A DNA stretch of 10,018 nucleotides from Parcubacteria group bacterium (GCA_013203565.1 JABMPZ010000028.1:1-10018), one strand, 5' to 3'; numbered from the stretch's first letter, positions 1 through 5,778 are shown. Program-made: numbers and translations. The notes: generated by a model from the letters alone, not told the origin.

Positions 1-87
1 CGACGATCGTCGTAATTAACCGCAAAATAATTTGTTAAAAATGTTATAAAAATTATAGAAATTTTATTAAAAAAAACATACAAAAAC
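1..87. other. Left edge, no gene supported
   Basis: AT-rich sequence with no supportable gene. Bases 1-12 are a perfect palindrome (CGACGATCGTCG). In frame 3 a stop follows at 36-38 after eleven codons, so the tail of an upstream plus-strand gene could lie here, but nothing identifies it. Confidence 0.3.
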
Positions 88-115
88 TTGACAAATGTTT
101 TAATTCGCATATAAT
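88..115 (+). promoter_or_regulatory. Consensus sigma-70 type promoter
   Basis: TTGACA at 88-93 and TATAAT at 110-115 are separated by 16 bp, both exact consensus hexamers. Transcription would start near 121-123, giving a leader of about 177 nt before the 97-residue gene at 299. This is one of the two best promoters in the window. Confidence 0.8.
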
Positions 116-121
116 GAGATA

Positions 122-298
122 GATTATGCAAAAGTTAAATCACTCACAAATTATTATTAGCATTATTGCTATTATTAAGCCCGCAAGGGTTGGGAGGTTT
201 ACTTTTGTGTAATAGTTCATTACTTAAGTCAAAAAAAGCAAAAGCCCTTCCAACTCGGAGGGGCTTTTGTGATGGTCTTTAATAATAGGAGGGACATA
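122..298 (+). promoter_or_regulatory. Structured 5' leader, possible attenuator
   Basis: The leader holds a small hairpin at 177-191 (CCC stem closed by a GCAA tetraloop) and a terminator-like hairpin at 238-270. Bases 189-197 (GTTGGGAGG) can pair with 246-254 (CCTTCCAAC), nine pairs with one G-U. That helix would consume the left arm of the terminator, so the two structures exclude each other, as in attenuators and riboswitches. The alternative is an independent ~150-nt small RNA ending at the hairpin. I do not recognise a known riboswitch class. Confidence 0.45.
238..272 (+). terminator. Terminator-like hairpin in the leader
   Basis: Arms 238-251 and 257-270 form a 14-bp stem (two G-U pairs) with a five-base loop. 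The U-tract is short: the four T of TTTTG still belong to the stem, so termination is probably partial. It sits between the promoter and the SD at 287-293. Confidence 0.6.
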
Positions 299-592
299 AT
301 GAATTTTATGTTGTGTTTAAATGGTAAAGATATGGATAGTTTTCAAACATGGGATAAACAACCAGCAGGAGAAATATCTTTCTTGCTAAAAGAGGATGGA
401 GGGCGCGGAAGAAGATATAGATTACTAATTCCGTGTGAGTATAAATATATGAATTTCATCGCGAAAAGATGTGATGATGAGAAAGTTAGGTTTCATGTAG
501 CCATCAGGACAATAGAACAGGAAGATAAACTTCTTGTTGGATCGCTTTGTAAATACCTAAAGAATGCCTTAAAAAGTGCCTTATCATCATAA
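299..592 (+). CDS. Hypothetical protein, 97 aa
   Basis: I do not recognise this protein. The start is ATG 299, because AGGAGGG at 287-293 lies 5 bases upstream. The in-frame GTG at 269 and ATG at 272 overlap the leader hairpin and have no SD. The sequence is mixed and probably soluble: no membrane segment or signal peptide, basic patches (GRGRRYR near residue 37, then IAKRCDDEK), and a Lys/Leu-rich C-terminus that may be helical. It is a single-gene unit with a consensus promoter, a structured leader and its own terminator at 607-649. A strong promoter plus a possible attenuator suggests a regulated, potentially abundant product; no function is claimed. Confidence 0.65.
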   Translation: MNFMLCLNGKDMDSFQTWDKQPAGEISFLLKEDGGRGRRYRLLIPCEYKYMNFIAKRCDDEKVRFHVAIRTIEQEDKLLVGSLCKYLKNALKSALSS

Positions 593-606
593 TTGCGATA
601 TGAATA

Positions 607-649
607 TAGCCTAGTAACTTATGCAGTTACTAGGCTAACCTTTCTTTTT
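607..649 (+). terminator. Rho-independent terminator
   Basis: A perfect 12-bp stem (607-618 with 626-637) with a 7-base loop is followed by ACCTTTCTTTTT. It lies 15 bases after the stop codon of the 97-residue gene and closes that unit before the tRNA promoter. Confidence 0.85.
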
Positions 650-659
650 GAAGAAAATG

Positions 660-668
660 TGTTAAAAT
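660..668 (+). promoter_or_regulatory. Extended -10 promoter of tRNA-Glu
   Basis: TG-T-TAAAAT at 660-668 is an extended -10 element 11 bases before the tRNA 5' end. No convincing -35 is present at the right spacing (TTGAAG at 648-653 is too close). The minus-strand tRNA-like gene has the same layout (TG-A-TAAAAT). Confidence 0.5.
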
Positions 669-679
669 ATAAAGCATAA

Positions 680-751
680 GGCCCCATCGTCTAATGGCCA
701 GGACGCTTGATTCTCAATCAAGTAATAGGAGTTCGACTCTCCTTGGGGCCA
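680..751 (+). tRNA. tRNA-Glu (anticodon CTC)
   Basis: A full cloverleaf can be drawn. Acceptor: 680-686 pairs with 744-750 (7 bp). D-stem: 689-692 with 701-704. Anticodon stem: 706-710 with 718-722, around loop TTCTCAA with anticodon CTC at 713-715, which reads GAG. Variable loop: 4 nt (723-726). T-stem: 727-731 with 739-743, around TTCGACT. The base after the acceptor is A751; CCA is not encoded. The D-arm (TCGTCTAATGGCCAGGAC) is typical of bacterial tRNA-Glu. No terminator separates it from the HD-domain gene 23 nt downstream, so they may share a transcript. Confidence 0.92.
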
Positions 752-774
752 CAACTAATAAGCTTATAAAATAT

Positions 775-1449
775 ATGGAAGACAAAATAGAGAAAATAAA
801 GGAAATTGTAAAAGAAGAATTATCACAATGTTCTGCTCATGGATTTGATCATGTAGAAAGGGTCTATAATTTGGCTATGAAAATAGCTGAAACAGAAGAC
901 ATTGACCTTGAAGTGGTAAAGATAGCCGCTTTATTGCATGATGTTGGAGGTAAAAGAGAAACAGATGATAATACTGGGAAAACAGATCATGCTTCAGAGT
1001 CAGCTAAAATGGCAAGACCAATTTTAGAGAGTTTGAATTATCCTGAAGATAAAATTCAACATATTCAAGATTGTATTTTGTCTCATAGATACAGGAATGA
1101 ACATAAGCCAAAGACAAAAGAAGCTCAACTTATTTTTGATGCAGATAAAATAGATGCTTTAGGTGCGATCGGTCTTGCAAGAACATTTGCTTGGATTGGG
1201 AGAAATAATGCTTTTATTTATAAAAAAGTAAATACTGAAGAATATATTAATGAGAACCTTGGAGGAAAAATAGATGGAAGGATTAAAGACAAGACAAAAC
1301 ATAGCGCTCAAATAAATTATGAGACTAAGGTTAAGCATATTGTAAATTTACTTCATACTAAGAAAGGTAAAGAAATTGGAACAGAAAGAACAAAGTTTTT
1401 TAAAGATTTTCTTAATAGAATGGAAAAAGAAATAAGAGGGGAGCTGTAA
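775..1449 (+). CDS. HD-domain metal-dependent phosphohydrolase, 224 aa
   Basis: HD-superfamily hydrolase resembling the YpgQ/YedJ group. Visible motifs are HGFDH (22-26), LLHD (53-56), LSH (102-104) and FDADKIDALG (121-130), giving likely metal ligands H26, H55, D56 and D124. Members of this family hydrolyse phosphate esters or nucleotides; the substrate cannot be read from the sequence. It is cytosolic, with no membrane segment. The start is ATG 775, since the open frame further upstream is the tRNA-Glu gene. No SD precedes it, only AT-rich sequence ending AAAATAT. The 23-nt gap after the tRNA with no terminator suggests a tRNA-mRNA co-transcript, in which tRNA 3' processing would create the mRNA 5' end. 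A two-way terminator follows at 1532-1560. Confidence 0.88.
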   Translation: MEDKIEKIKEIVKEELSQCSAHGFDHVERVYNLAMKIAETEDIDLEVVKIAALLHDVGGKRETDDNTGKTDHASESAKMARPILESLNYPEDKIQHIQDCILSHRYRNEHKPKTKEAQLIFDADKIDALGAIGLARTFAWIGRNNAFIYKKVNTEEYINENLGGKIDGRIKDKTKHSAQINYETKVKHIVNLLHTKKGKEIGTERTKFFKDFLNRMEKEIRGEL

Positions 1450-1531
1450 CTTGAGTTTAAGAAATATCATATTATTCCTAGGACTCTCTTGCAAAGAGGT
1501 TCAAAATTTTAATACTGAAGTTTGTAAAACT

Positions 1532-1560
1532 AAAAACCACCAATCAAATTGGTGGTTTTT
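1532..1560. terminator. Bidirectional terminator
   Basis: A perfect 12-bp stem (1532-1543 with 1549-1560) has a five-base loop. Its arms begin with five A and end with five T, so it can terminate on both strands: the HD-domain gene on plus and the tRNA-like gene on minus. Confidence 0.85.
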
Positions 1561-1564
1561 AGCG

Positions 1565-1633
1565 TGGAGCCAAGGGGAATCGAACCCCTCTATCCGAATG
1601 TCAAGTACGGACGCCTCACCATAAGGTAGCCCC
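1565..1633 (-). tRNA. tRNA-like gene with abnormal anticodon arm (Val GAC or Ser TGA reading)
   Basis: Read on the minus strand, the T-arm is canonical (AGGGG-TTCGATT-CCCCT). The acceptor pairs GGGGCTA with TGGCTCC (two G-U), followed by A; no CCA is encoded. The D-arm is CCT-TATGGTG-AGG, but the usual U8/A9 linker is missing or must be borrowed from the acceptor. The anticodon arm is odd: either TCCG/CGGA closes an 11-nt loop, or a T-T mismatch gives loop CTTGACA (anticodon TGA, Ser). The stretch TTGACAT is the exact loop of E. coli tRNA-Val(GAC), and A at position 73 with a short variable loop fits Val, not Ser. It may be a divergent tRNA, an intermediate or a pseudogene. Length is only 69 nt. 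Confidence 0.5.
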
Positions 1634-1650
1634 TTAAACCCCACATATTT

Positions 1651-1659
1651 ATTTTATCA
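1651..1659 (-). promoter_or_regulatory. Extended -10 for the minus-strand tRNA-like gene
   Basis: On the minus strand TG-A-TAAAAT ends 17 bases before the tRNA 5' end at 1633. No clear -35 is present. It lies downstream of the short-RNA terminator, so the tRNA-like gene probably has its own start site. Confidence 0.45.
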
Positions 1660-1669
1660 GAATATAAAA

Positions 1670-1728
1670 TAAAAGAAAACCCGAGAAAAACTCGGATTTT
1701 CAGGGTGCGACTGATTCCGTACTTGACA
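1670..1728 (-). ncRNA. Predicted short RNA complementary to the tRNA anticodon arm
   Basis: The minus-strand promoter at 1734-1761 should start transcription near 1727-1728, and the hairpin at 1675-1701 followed by TTTTATTTT should end it near 1670. The product would be about 55-60 nt. Its first 12 bases (GTCAAGTACGGA) are perfectly complementary to the anticodon arm of the tRNA-like gene just downstream (15 nt at DNA level, 1597-1611 with 1716-1730). The middle (ATCAGTCGCACCCTG) is unpaired in the simplest fold. It could be a trans-acting antisense RNA, a leader or attenuator for the tRNA, or a by-product of a local duplication. It contains no credible coding sequence. Confidence 0.45.
1675..1701. 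terminator. Terminator hairpin, strongest on the minus strand
   Basis: Arms 1675-1685 and 1691-1701 form an 11-position stem with one C-A mismatch and a five-base loop. On minus it is followed by TTTTATTTT, a good U-tract. On plus the ATTTTC tail belongs to the stem and no T-run follows. Confidence 0.75.
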
Positions 1729-1733
1729 TTATC

Positions 1734-1761
1734 ATTATACTATTTCTGTGGTTAATGTCAA
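1734..1761 (-). promoter_or_regulatory. Consensus sigma-70 type promoter, minus strand
   Basis: On the minus strand TTGACA (1761-1756) and TATAAT (1739-1734) are both exact consensus with a 16-bp spacer. Only the short-RNA terminator region lies immediately downstream, so this strong promoter appears to serve the short RNA. Confidence 0.75.
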
Positions 1762-1799
1762 ATTTTTTATCCACAGTTTTTGGAATTTTTATTGAGCTG

Positions 1800-1840
1800 T
1801 GTTATTATAAAAACAGAGTAGGCAAAGCTTTGTCTATAAT
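1800..1840 (+). promoter_or_regulatory. Candidate promoter(s) of the 73-aa gene
   Basis: Two -10 candidates are visible: an extended -10, TG-T-TATTAT at 1800-1808, and an exact TATAAT at 1835-1840. Neither has a good -35. The second would give a short leader (start near 1847) just before the SD at 1859-1864. Confidence 0.4.
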
Positions 1841-1870
1841 TTTACAATTCTTTAATTAAAGGAGAATATA

Positions 1871-2092
1871 ATGCCAGGGCAAGATTTGCGAAGTTTAATA
1901 AAGGGTGTGTTAGCGAGACATCCTGGATCAGGTGAGTTATTAGAAACTAGCGAAGAAGATCGTCGAGAGATTATGGATATTTGGACAAAGGGTGCAAAGG
2001 AACTTGAACCTAAACTTAAGGCATTGCGTCAACAAAGAATGCAATCTTTGTCGAGAGCTAGACATTTTTTTATCGGGTCAAGCGAAGCTTGA
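1871..2092 (+). CDS. Hypothetical protein, 73 aa
   Basis: I do not recognise this protein. A strong SD (AGGAGA at 1859-1864) precedes ATG 1871, making the start secure. The product is small, charged and probably helical: acidic in the middle (TSEEDRREIMDIW, residues 26-38), basic towards the end (LKALRQQRMQSLSRARHF). It has no membrane segment. The last codons and the TGA stop at 2090-2092 are encoded by the terminator hairpin at 2074-2096, so the C-terminus (GSSEA) is shaped by terminator sequence. It is a stand-alone unit with its own promoter and terminator. A DNA- or RNA-contacting role would fit the basic C-terminus, but that is a guess. Confidence 0.65.
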   Translation: MPGQDLRSLIKGVLARHPGSGELLETSEEDRREIMDIWTKGAKELEPKLKALRQQRMQSLSRARHFFIGSSEA

Positions 2093-2107
2093 CCCGTGTC
2101 TTTTTTA
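2074..2107 (+). terminator. Terminator overlapping the 73-aa gene's end
   Basis: A perfect 10-bp stem (2074-2083 with 2087-2096) has a GAA loop and is followed by TGTCTTTTTT. The stop codon of the 73-residue gene lies in its right arm. Confidence 0.85.
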
Positions 2108-2120
2108 TCTTAAATGTTTT

Positions 2121-2146
2121 CCCCAAGACAAGTTGGGGATTTTTTG
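2121..2146 (+). terminator. Second, tandem terminator
   Basis: CCCCAA (2121-2126) pairs with TTGGGG (2133-2138) and is followed by ATTTTTTG. It lies 24 bases after the first terminator and directly before the ATPase promoter region, so read-through into the ATPase gene should be low. Confidence 0.75.
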
Positions 2147-2160
2147 TTATGATATATAAA
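2133..2160 (+). promoter_or_regulatory. Candidate promoter of the ATPase operon
   Basis: TTGGGG (2133-2138, also the right arm of the terminator) and TATAAA (2155-2160) are 16 bp apart. The predicted start at about 2166-2168 coincides with the ATG at 2168, and no SD is present, so the mRNA may be leaderless. Because tandem terminators lie upstream, some promoter must be here; the hexamers are only fair. Confidence 0.35.
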
Positions 2161-2167
2161 TAGATAT

Positions 2168-4813
2168 ATGTCTGTTTCTAAAACTAAAACTAAAATACCT
2201 ATTTGGCATCATTTGCCTATTGCTGATGTCTCTAAAATTCTTGATGTTAATTGCGAGCGGGGTTTGGGTATGGATGAGGTTCTCAAAAGGCAGAAGCTTG
2301 GTCGTAATGCTTTGCCTGAGGCAAAACCTGTATCTCGGCTTCGGATTGTTTTGAGTCAATTCAAAAGCCCCCTTATATATATTCTAATTGTAGCAGGGGG
2401 TGTTACTCTATTTCTACGAGAATACACAGATGCTATTGTTATACTAGCTGCGGTTTTTGTTAATGCCATTGTTGGATATGTTCAAGAGTTTAAGGCATCA
2501 AATACTTTGAGAGAATTAAAGAAAATATTGCGTGTAAAAGCAATTGTAATTCGTGATGGAAAAGAAAAAGAGATTTTCCAAGAGGATTTAGTTAAGGGTG
2601 ATATTGTTATCTTAAAGTCAGGGAGCAAAGTTCCAGCTGATGCGAGAATCATTAAATCATGGAACTTAAAAATACAAGAGGCGCCTTTGACAGGGGAGTG
2701 GCTTGGGGCTGAAAAGGTGTTAAAAGTTTTAGATGAAAAAACCCCATTAGCTGATAGAGATAATATGGCATATATGGGTACTATTGTTGAAGATGGCGAA
2801 GGTAGAGCTATAGTTACAGGTATTGGTTCTCATACTGAAATAGGTAAGGTGGCAAAGTTGATAGGGGAAACAAAAGAAGAAAAAACTCCATATCAAAAAC
2901 GACTTTCACATTTTTCTAAAATTGTAGGAGCATTAGTAGCTGGCGCAAGTATTTTAATTTTTATTGAGGGTGTACTTACACAAAGACCTTTTGTTGAAAT
3001 GTTTGTAACAGCAGTTGCTGTTGCTGTGGCTGCAATTCCAGAGGGTTTACCTATTGCGATGACTATTATTCTTGCCATAGGTATGCAAAGAATACTAAAG
3101 AAGAAGGGCTTAGTAAGAAAGTTAGCATCTGCAGAAACATTGGGTTCTACATCTATTATTGCCACTGATAAAACTCTTACTCTAACTCAAGGTAAAATGC
3201 AAATGGATATAGTAAAAGCAGAAGATGTAAAATTAGCATTGCAAATAGCTGTTTTAGCGAATGAGGCATTTATTGAAAACAGTGGAGAAGCGTTTCGTAG
3301 TTGGAAAATTAAAGGTGATCCAACAAGTAGAGCATTAATTGAGGCAGCTGGTGAGCAGGGTATTTTTAAGCCAGAGCTTGAGAAAACATTTCATAAAATT
3401 AGTGGAATACCATTTAACACACAGAATAAATTTATTACTTCTTTTTATAGGAAGCAGGGTTCAGTAGTTGCTTATGTTTCAGGTGCGCCTGAAAAGATAA
3501 TTAGTTTGAGTACAAAAGTAAAAGGTAAAACAAGACAGAGTCAATTTACCAAAGCCACTGCCAGTCATCTTGAAAAAGAGTTAGAGGAATTAACTGGTAG
3601 GGGATTAAGGGTTGTTGCTGTGGCGTATAAGAGTTTAAAGGGGGTTAAAAATGTTGCTAATAACGAGCTTGGTCTTGATGATGTTTCTGACCTCACATTT
3701 GTTGGATTTATTGGCTTAAAAGACCCAATCAGAAAAGAAGCGAAAAAGGCATTTGGTATTTGCAGAAAAGCAGGCATGAGAACGATTATAGTTACAGGGG
3801 ATCATATGCTAACAGCAAAAGCAGTCGCCGAAGAATTGGACTTGCCAACTAAAAAAGAGAACATGATGTTAGGGAGTGAATTAGAGGAATTATCTGAAAC
3901 ACAATTAGGTAAAAAACTAAATAGCATTAATGTTTTTGCTCGTGTGGAGCCAAAACACAAATTAAGAATAATTGAGGCATGGCAGAAGAAGAATCATGTA
4001 GTTGCTATGACAGGAGATGGGATTAACGATGCAGCTGCTCTTAAAAAAGCAGACATTGGTGTGGCACTCGGAAGTGGTACTGATGTGGCCAGAGATGTTT
4101 CTGATATTGTTTTACTTGATGATAATTTTTCTGTGCTTGTTGCAGCTGTTGAAGAGGGGAGGGCAATTTTAGATAATATTAGGAAAGTAATTACATACTT
4201 ATTGAGTGATAGTTTTACTGAAATGATTTTAATTGGCGTAGCTATACTGTTTAGGTTACCTTTGCCCATAACAGCTGTTCAGATTTTATGGGTTAATTTG
4301 ATTGAAGATGGTCTGCCTAATATCGCTTTGGCTTTTGAGGAAAAAGAAAAAGATTTAATGAAACAAAAGCCAATAGCACATGGTTCTCCCTTATTAACAC
4401 GAGAGATGAAAATCATTATTTTTGCTATTGGAGTTATCACAGATTTCATTTTATTGGGACTATTTTTATGGCTCTATTATAGTATCGGGGTTGTTGGCCT
4501 TGGATACATAAGGACAATGATATTTGCTGGGCTTACAATTGACTCTCTGTTTTATGTTTTCTCCTGTAAAAGTTTAAGAAGAAATATATGGCATATTAAT
4601 ATATTCTCTAATAAGTTATTAGTTATTTCATGGGTTTTGGGCTGGGTATTTCTTTTGGGCGGAGTGTATTTACCTATTTTCCAAAACCTTTTGAAAACAG
4701 TCCCATTAGGGCGTTTTGATTGGTTAATTTTATCTGGACTTGGTTTGACAAAATTACTGTTAATTGAAGCTACAAAGTATTACTTTATTGTTAGACATAA
4801 AACTGAAGTATGA
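2168..4813 (+). CDS. P-type cation-transporting ATPase (probable Ca2+ type), 881 aa
   Basis: Membrane pump coupling ATP hydrolysis to cation export. Domain order is an N-terminal cation-ATPase domain (~8-75), M1-M2 (~65-105), actuator with TGE (175-177), M3-M4 with PEGLP (291-295), P-domain Asp334, N-domain (KGDPTS 382-387), TGD (543-545), TGDGIND (615-621), and M5-M10 (~675-875). Length and order are as in type II pumps. Compared with SERCA, E292, N710 and D714 match Ca2+ site II (E309, N796, D800), while site I is altered (S682 for N768, E713 for T799, E685 kept). This suggests one transported ion. Three motif changes are odd: DKTLT instead of DKTGT (L337), TGEW instead of TGES (W178), SGAPE instead of KGAPE (S438). 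The start is ATG 2168 without SD. It overlaps the exchanger gene by ATGA. The ion is inferred, not proven. Confidence 0.9.
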   Translation: MSVSKTKTKIPIWHHLPIADVSKILDVNCERGLGMDEVLKRQKLGRNALPEAKPVSRLRIVLSQFKSPLIYILIVAGGVTLFLREYTDAIVILAAVFVNAIVGYVQEFKASNTLRELKKILRVKAIVIRDGKEKEIFQEDLVKGDIVILKSGSKVPADARIIKSWNLKIQEAPLTGEWLGAEKVLKVLDEKTPLADRDNMAYMGTIVEDGEGRAIVTGIGSHTEIGKVAKLIGETKEEKTPYQKRLSHFSKIVGALVAGASILIFIEGVLTQRPFVEMFVTAVAVAVAAIPEGLPIAMTIILAIGMQRILKKKGLVRKLASAETLGSTSIIATDKTLTLTQGKMQMDIVKAEDVKLALQIAVLANEAFIENSGEAFRSWKIKGDPTSRALIEAAGEQGIFKPELEKTFHKISGIPFNTQNKFITSFYRKQGSVVAYVSGAPEKIISLSTKVKGKTRQSQFTKATASHLEKELEELTGRGLRVVAVAYKSLKGVKNVANNELGLDDVSDLTFVGFIGLKDPIRKEAKKAFGICRKAGMRTIIVTGDHMLTAKAVAEELDLPTKKENMMLGSELEELSETQLGKKLNSINVFARVEPKHKLRIIEAWQKKNHVVAMTGDGINDAAALKKADIGVALGSGTDVARDVSDIVLLDDNFSVLVAAVEEGRAILDNIRKVITYLLSDSFTEMILIGVAILFRLPLPITAVQILWVNLIEDGLPNIALAFEEKEKDLMKQKPIAHGSPLLTREMKIIIFAIGVITDFILLGLFLWLYYSIGVVGLGYIRTMIFAGLTIDSLFYVFSCKSLRRNIWHINIFSNKLLVISWVLGWVFLLGGVYLPIFQNLLKTVPLGRFDWLILSGLGLTKLLLIEATKYYFIVRHKTEV

Positions 4814-5778
4814 TTTTAGAAATCATTATCTTTATAATATCATCGTTTGTTCTTGCAAGGTCTAGTAAGGTGATTGTGCAGAAATTAGTGCGCATTGCTC
4901 GGTTTTTGAAATGGAGCGAGTTTATTGTTTCTTTTTTAATTATGTCTGCCATAACTTCTTTTCCAGAGTTGTTTGTTGGTATTGCTTCTGCATTACATAA
5001 AAGACCAGAATTATCTTTCGGTAATATAATTGGAAGTAATATCATAAACTTAACTTTGGTTGTGGCTATTCCTGTTTTGATTGCAGGGGTTTTAGAATTA
5101 AAATCTAAAATGGCTCAAAAAACAGCTGTTTTTACTTCTATAATTGCTGTTCTTCCTATTTTACTAATAATAGACGGCACTTTATCAAGGGCAGATGGTT
5201 TGGTTTTATTAATTTGTTTGGCTCTATATGTTAGTTGGGTTTTGAAAGGTAAAAAGAAATTTGAAAAAGCATTTACTAATACAGCAACAGTAGGGGAGTG
5301 GAAAGAAGAGCCAAAAAGCAATAAGGTAATCTTAAAAGATTTAACTATATTTTCAGTAGCTGTGGCTATACTTTTATTATCAGCTGAAGGTATTGTTTGG
5401 TCAGCTACTGGTTTAGCTTCTATTTTTGGTGTCCCGTTGATTATTGTTAGTATTTTATTAGTTGCTCTTGGCACTAATCTCCCTGAACTCATATTCAGCA
5501 TGAAGGCAGTTTCTCTGAAACATAAGGATATGGTTCTAGGTAATTTAATGGGCTCTGTTATAGTTAACTCTACTTTGGTTTTAGGTGTGACTGTCTTAAT
5601 TTATCCATTGCAACTATTTAATTATTCACCATATATAGCCGGAGTTATTTTCACCATAATCACTCTTTTATTCTTTGTTTTATTCGCTCGCACTCATAAA
5701 CAGATAGATAGAAAAGAGGGAGTATTTTTATTAGTCGTTTATATAGCATTCGTCGTCGTCCAGTTTTTAATTAGGTAG
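4810..5778 (+). CDS. CaCA-family cation/calcium exchanger, 322 aa
   Basis: Integral membrane antiporter of the Ca2+:cation family (YrbG-like), expected to export Ca2+ in exchange for Na+ or H+. The two inverted alpha repeats are clear: alpha-1 ITSFPELFVGI (48-58) with GNIIGSN (71-77), and alpha-2 ALGTNLPELIFSM (219-231) with GNLMGS (244-249). The conserved ion-binding acids are E53 and E226. About ten hydrophobic segments cover most of the protein, with a hydrophilic loop at ~146-178 between the halves. Length is normal for the family. Alpha-1 has AITS where GTS is usual, and alpha-2 has V250 where the motif usually has Asn. The start codon sits in the ATPase stop (ATGA), so translation is probably coupled and the two pumps made together. 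Confidence 0.9.
   Translation: MILEIIIFIISSFVLARSSKVIVQKLVRIARFLKWSEFIVSFLIMSAITSFPELFVGIASALHKRPELSFGNIIGSNIINLTLVVAIPVLIAGVLELKSKMAQKTAVFTSIIAVLPILLIIDGTLSRADGLVLLICLALYVSWVLKGKKKFEKAFTNTATVGEWKEEPKSNKVILKDLTIFSVAVAILLLSAEGIVWSATGLASIFGVPLIIVSILLVALGTNLPELIFSMKAVSLKHKDMVLGNLMGSVIVNSTLVLGVTVLIYPLQLFNYSPYIAGVIFTIITLLFFVLFARTHKQIDRKEGVFLLVVYIAFVVVQFLIR

Larger units (their letters stand above)
1450..1870. other. Gene-free stretch packed with RNA signals
   Basis: No protein gene is supported on either strand here. It contains, in order, a shared terminator (1532-1560), a minus-strand tRNA-like gene (1565-1633) and its -10 element (1651-1659), a minus-strand short RNA with terminator and promoter (1670-1761), and plus-strand promoter elements for the 73-residue gene (1800-1840). 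A weak hairpin (CTCTT/AAGAG) at 1486-1498 has no clear role. Confidence 0.6.

Noticed and set aside
3..38. C-terminal tail of an upstream plus-strand gene
   Set aside because: Only eleven codons are visible in one frame and another frame stops at 13-15; nothing decides between them.
269..298. Ten-residue N-terminal extension of the 97-aa protein (GTG 269 or ATG 272)
   Set aside because: It overlaps the leader hairpin and lacks an SD, whereas ATG 299 has AGGAGGG at good spacing.
694..774. 27-residue extension of the HD protein
   Set aside because: It is translation of the tRNA-Glu gene.
1565..1633. Calling the minus-strand gene a standard tRNA-Ser(TGA)
   Set aside because: It lacks the long variable arm, has A after the acceptor and C at position 37; no isotype fits well.
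1716..1741. Plus-strand promoter from TTGACA at 1723-1728
   Set aside because: TATACT follows only about 8 bases later and no -10 exists at 16-18 bp.
2147..5501. Antisense open frames of 70-128 codons across the ATPase and exchanger genes
   Set aside because: They are shadows of real genes, with no start signals and implausible protein sequences.
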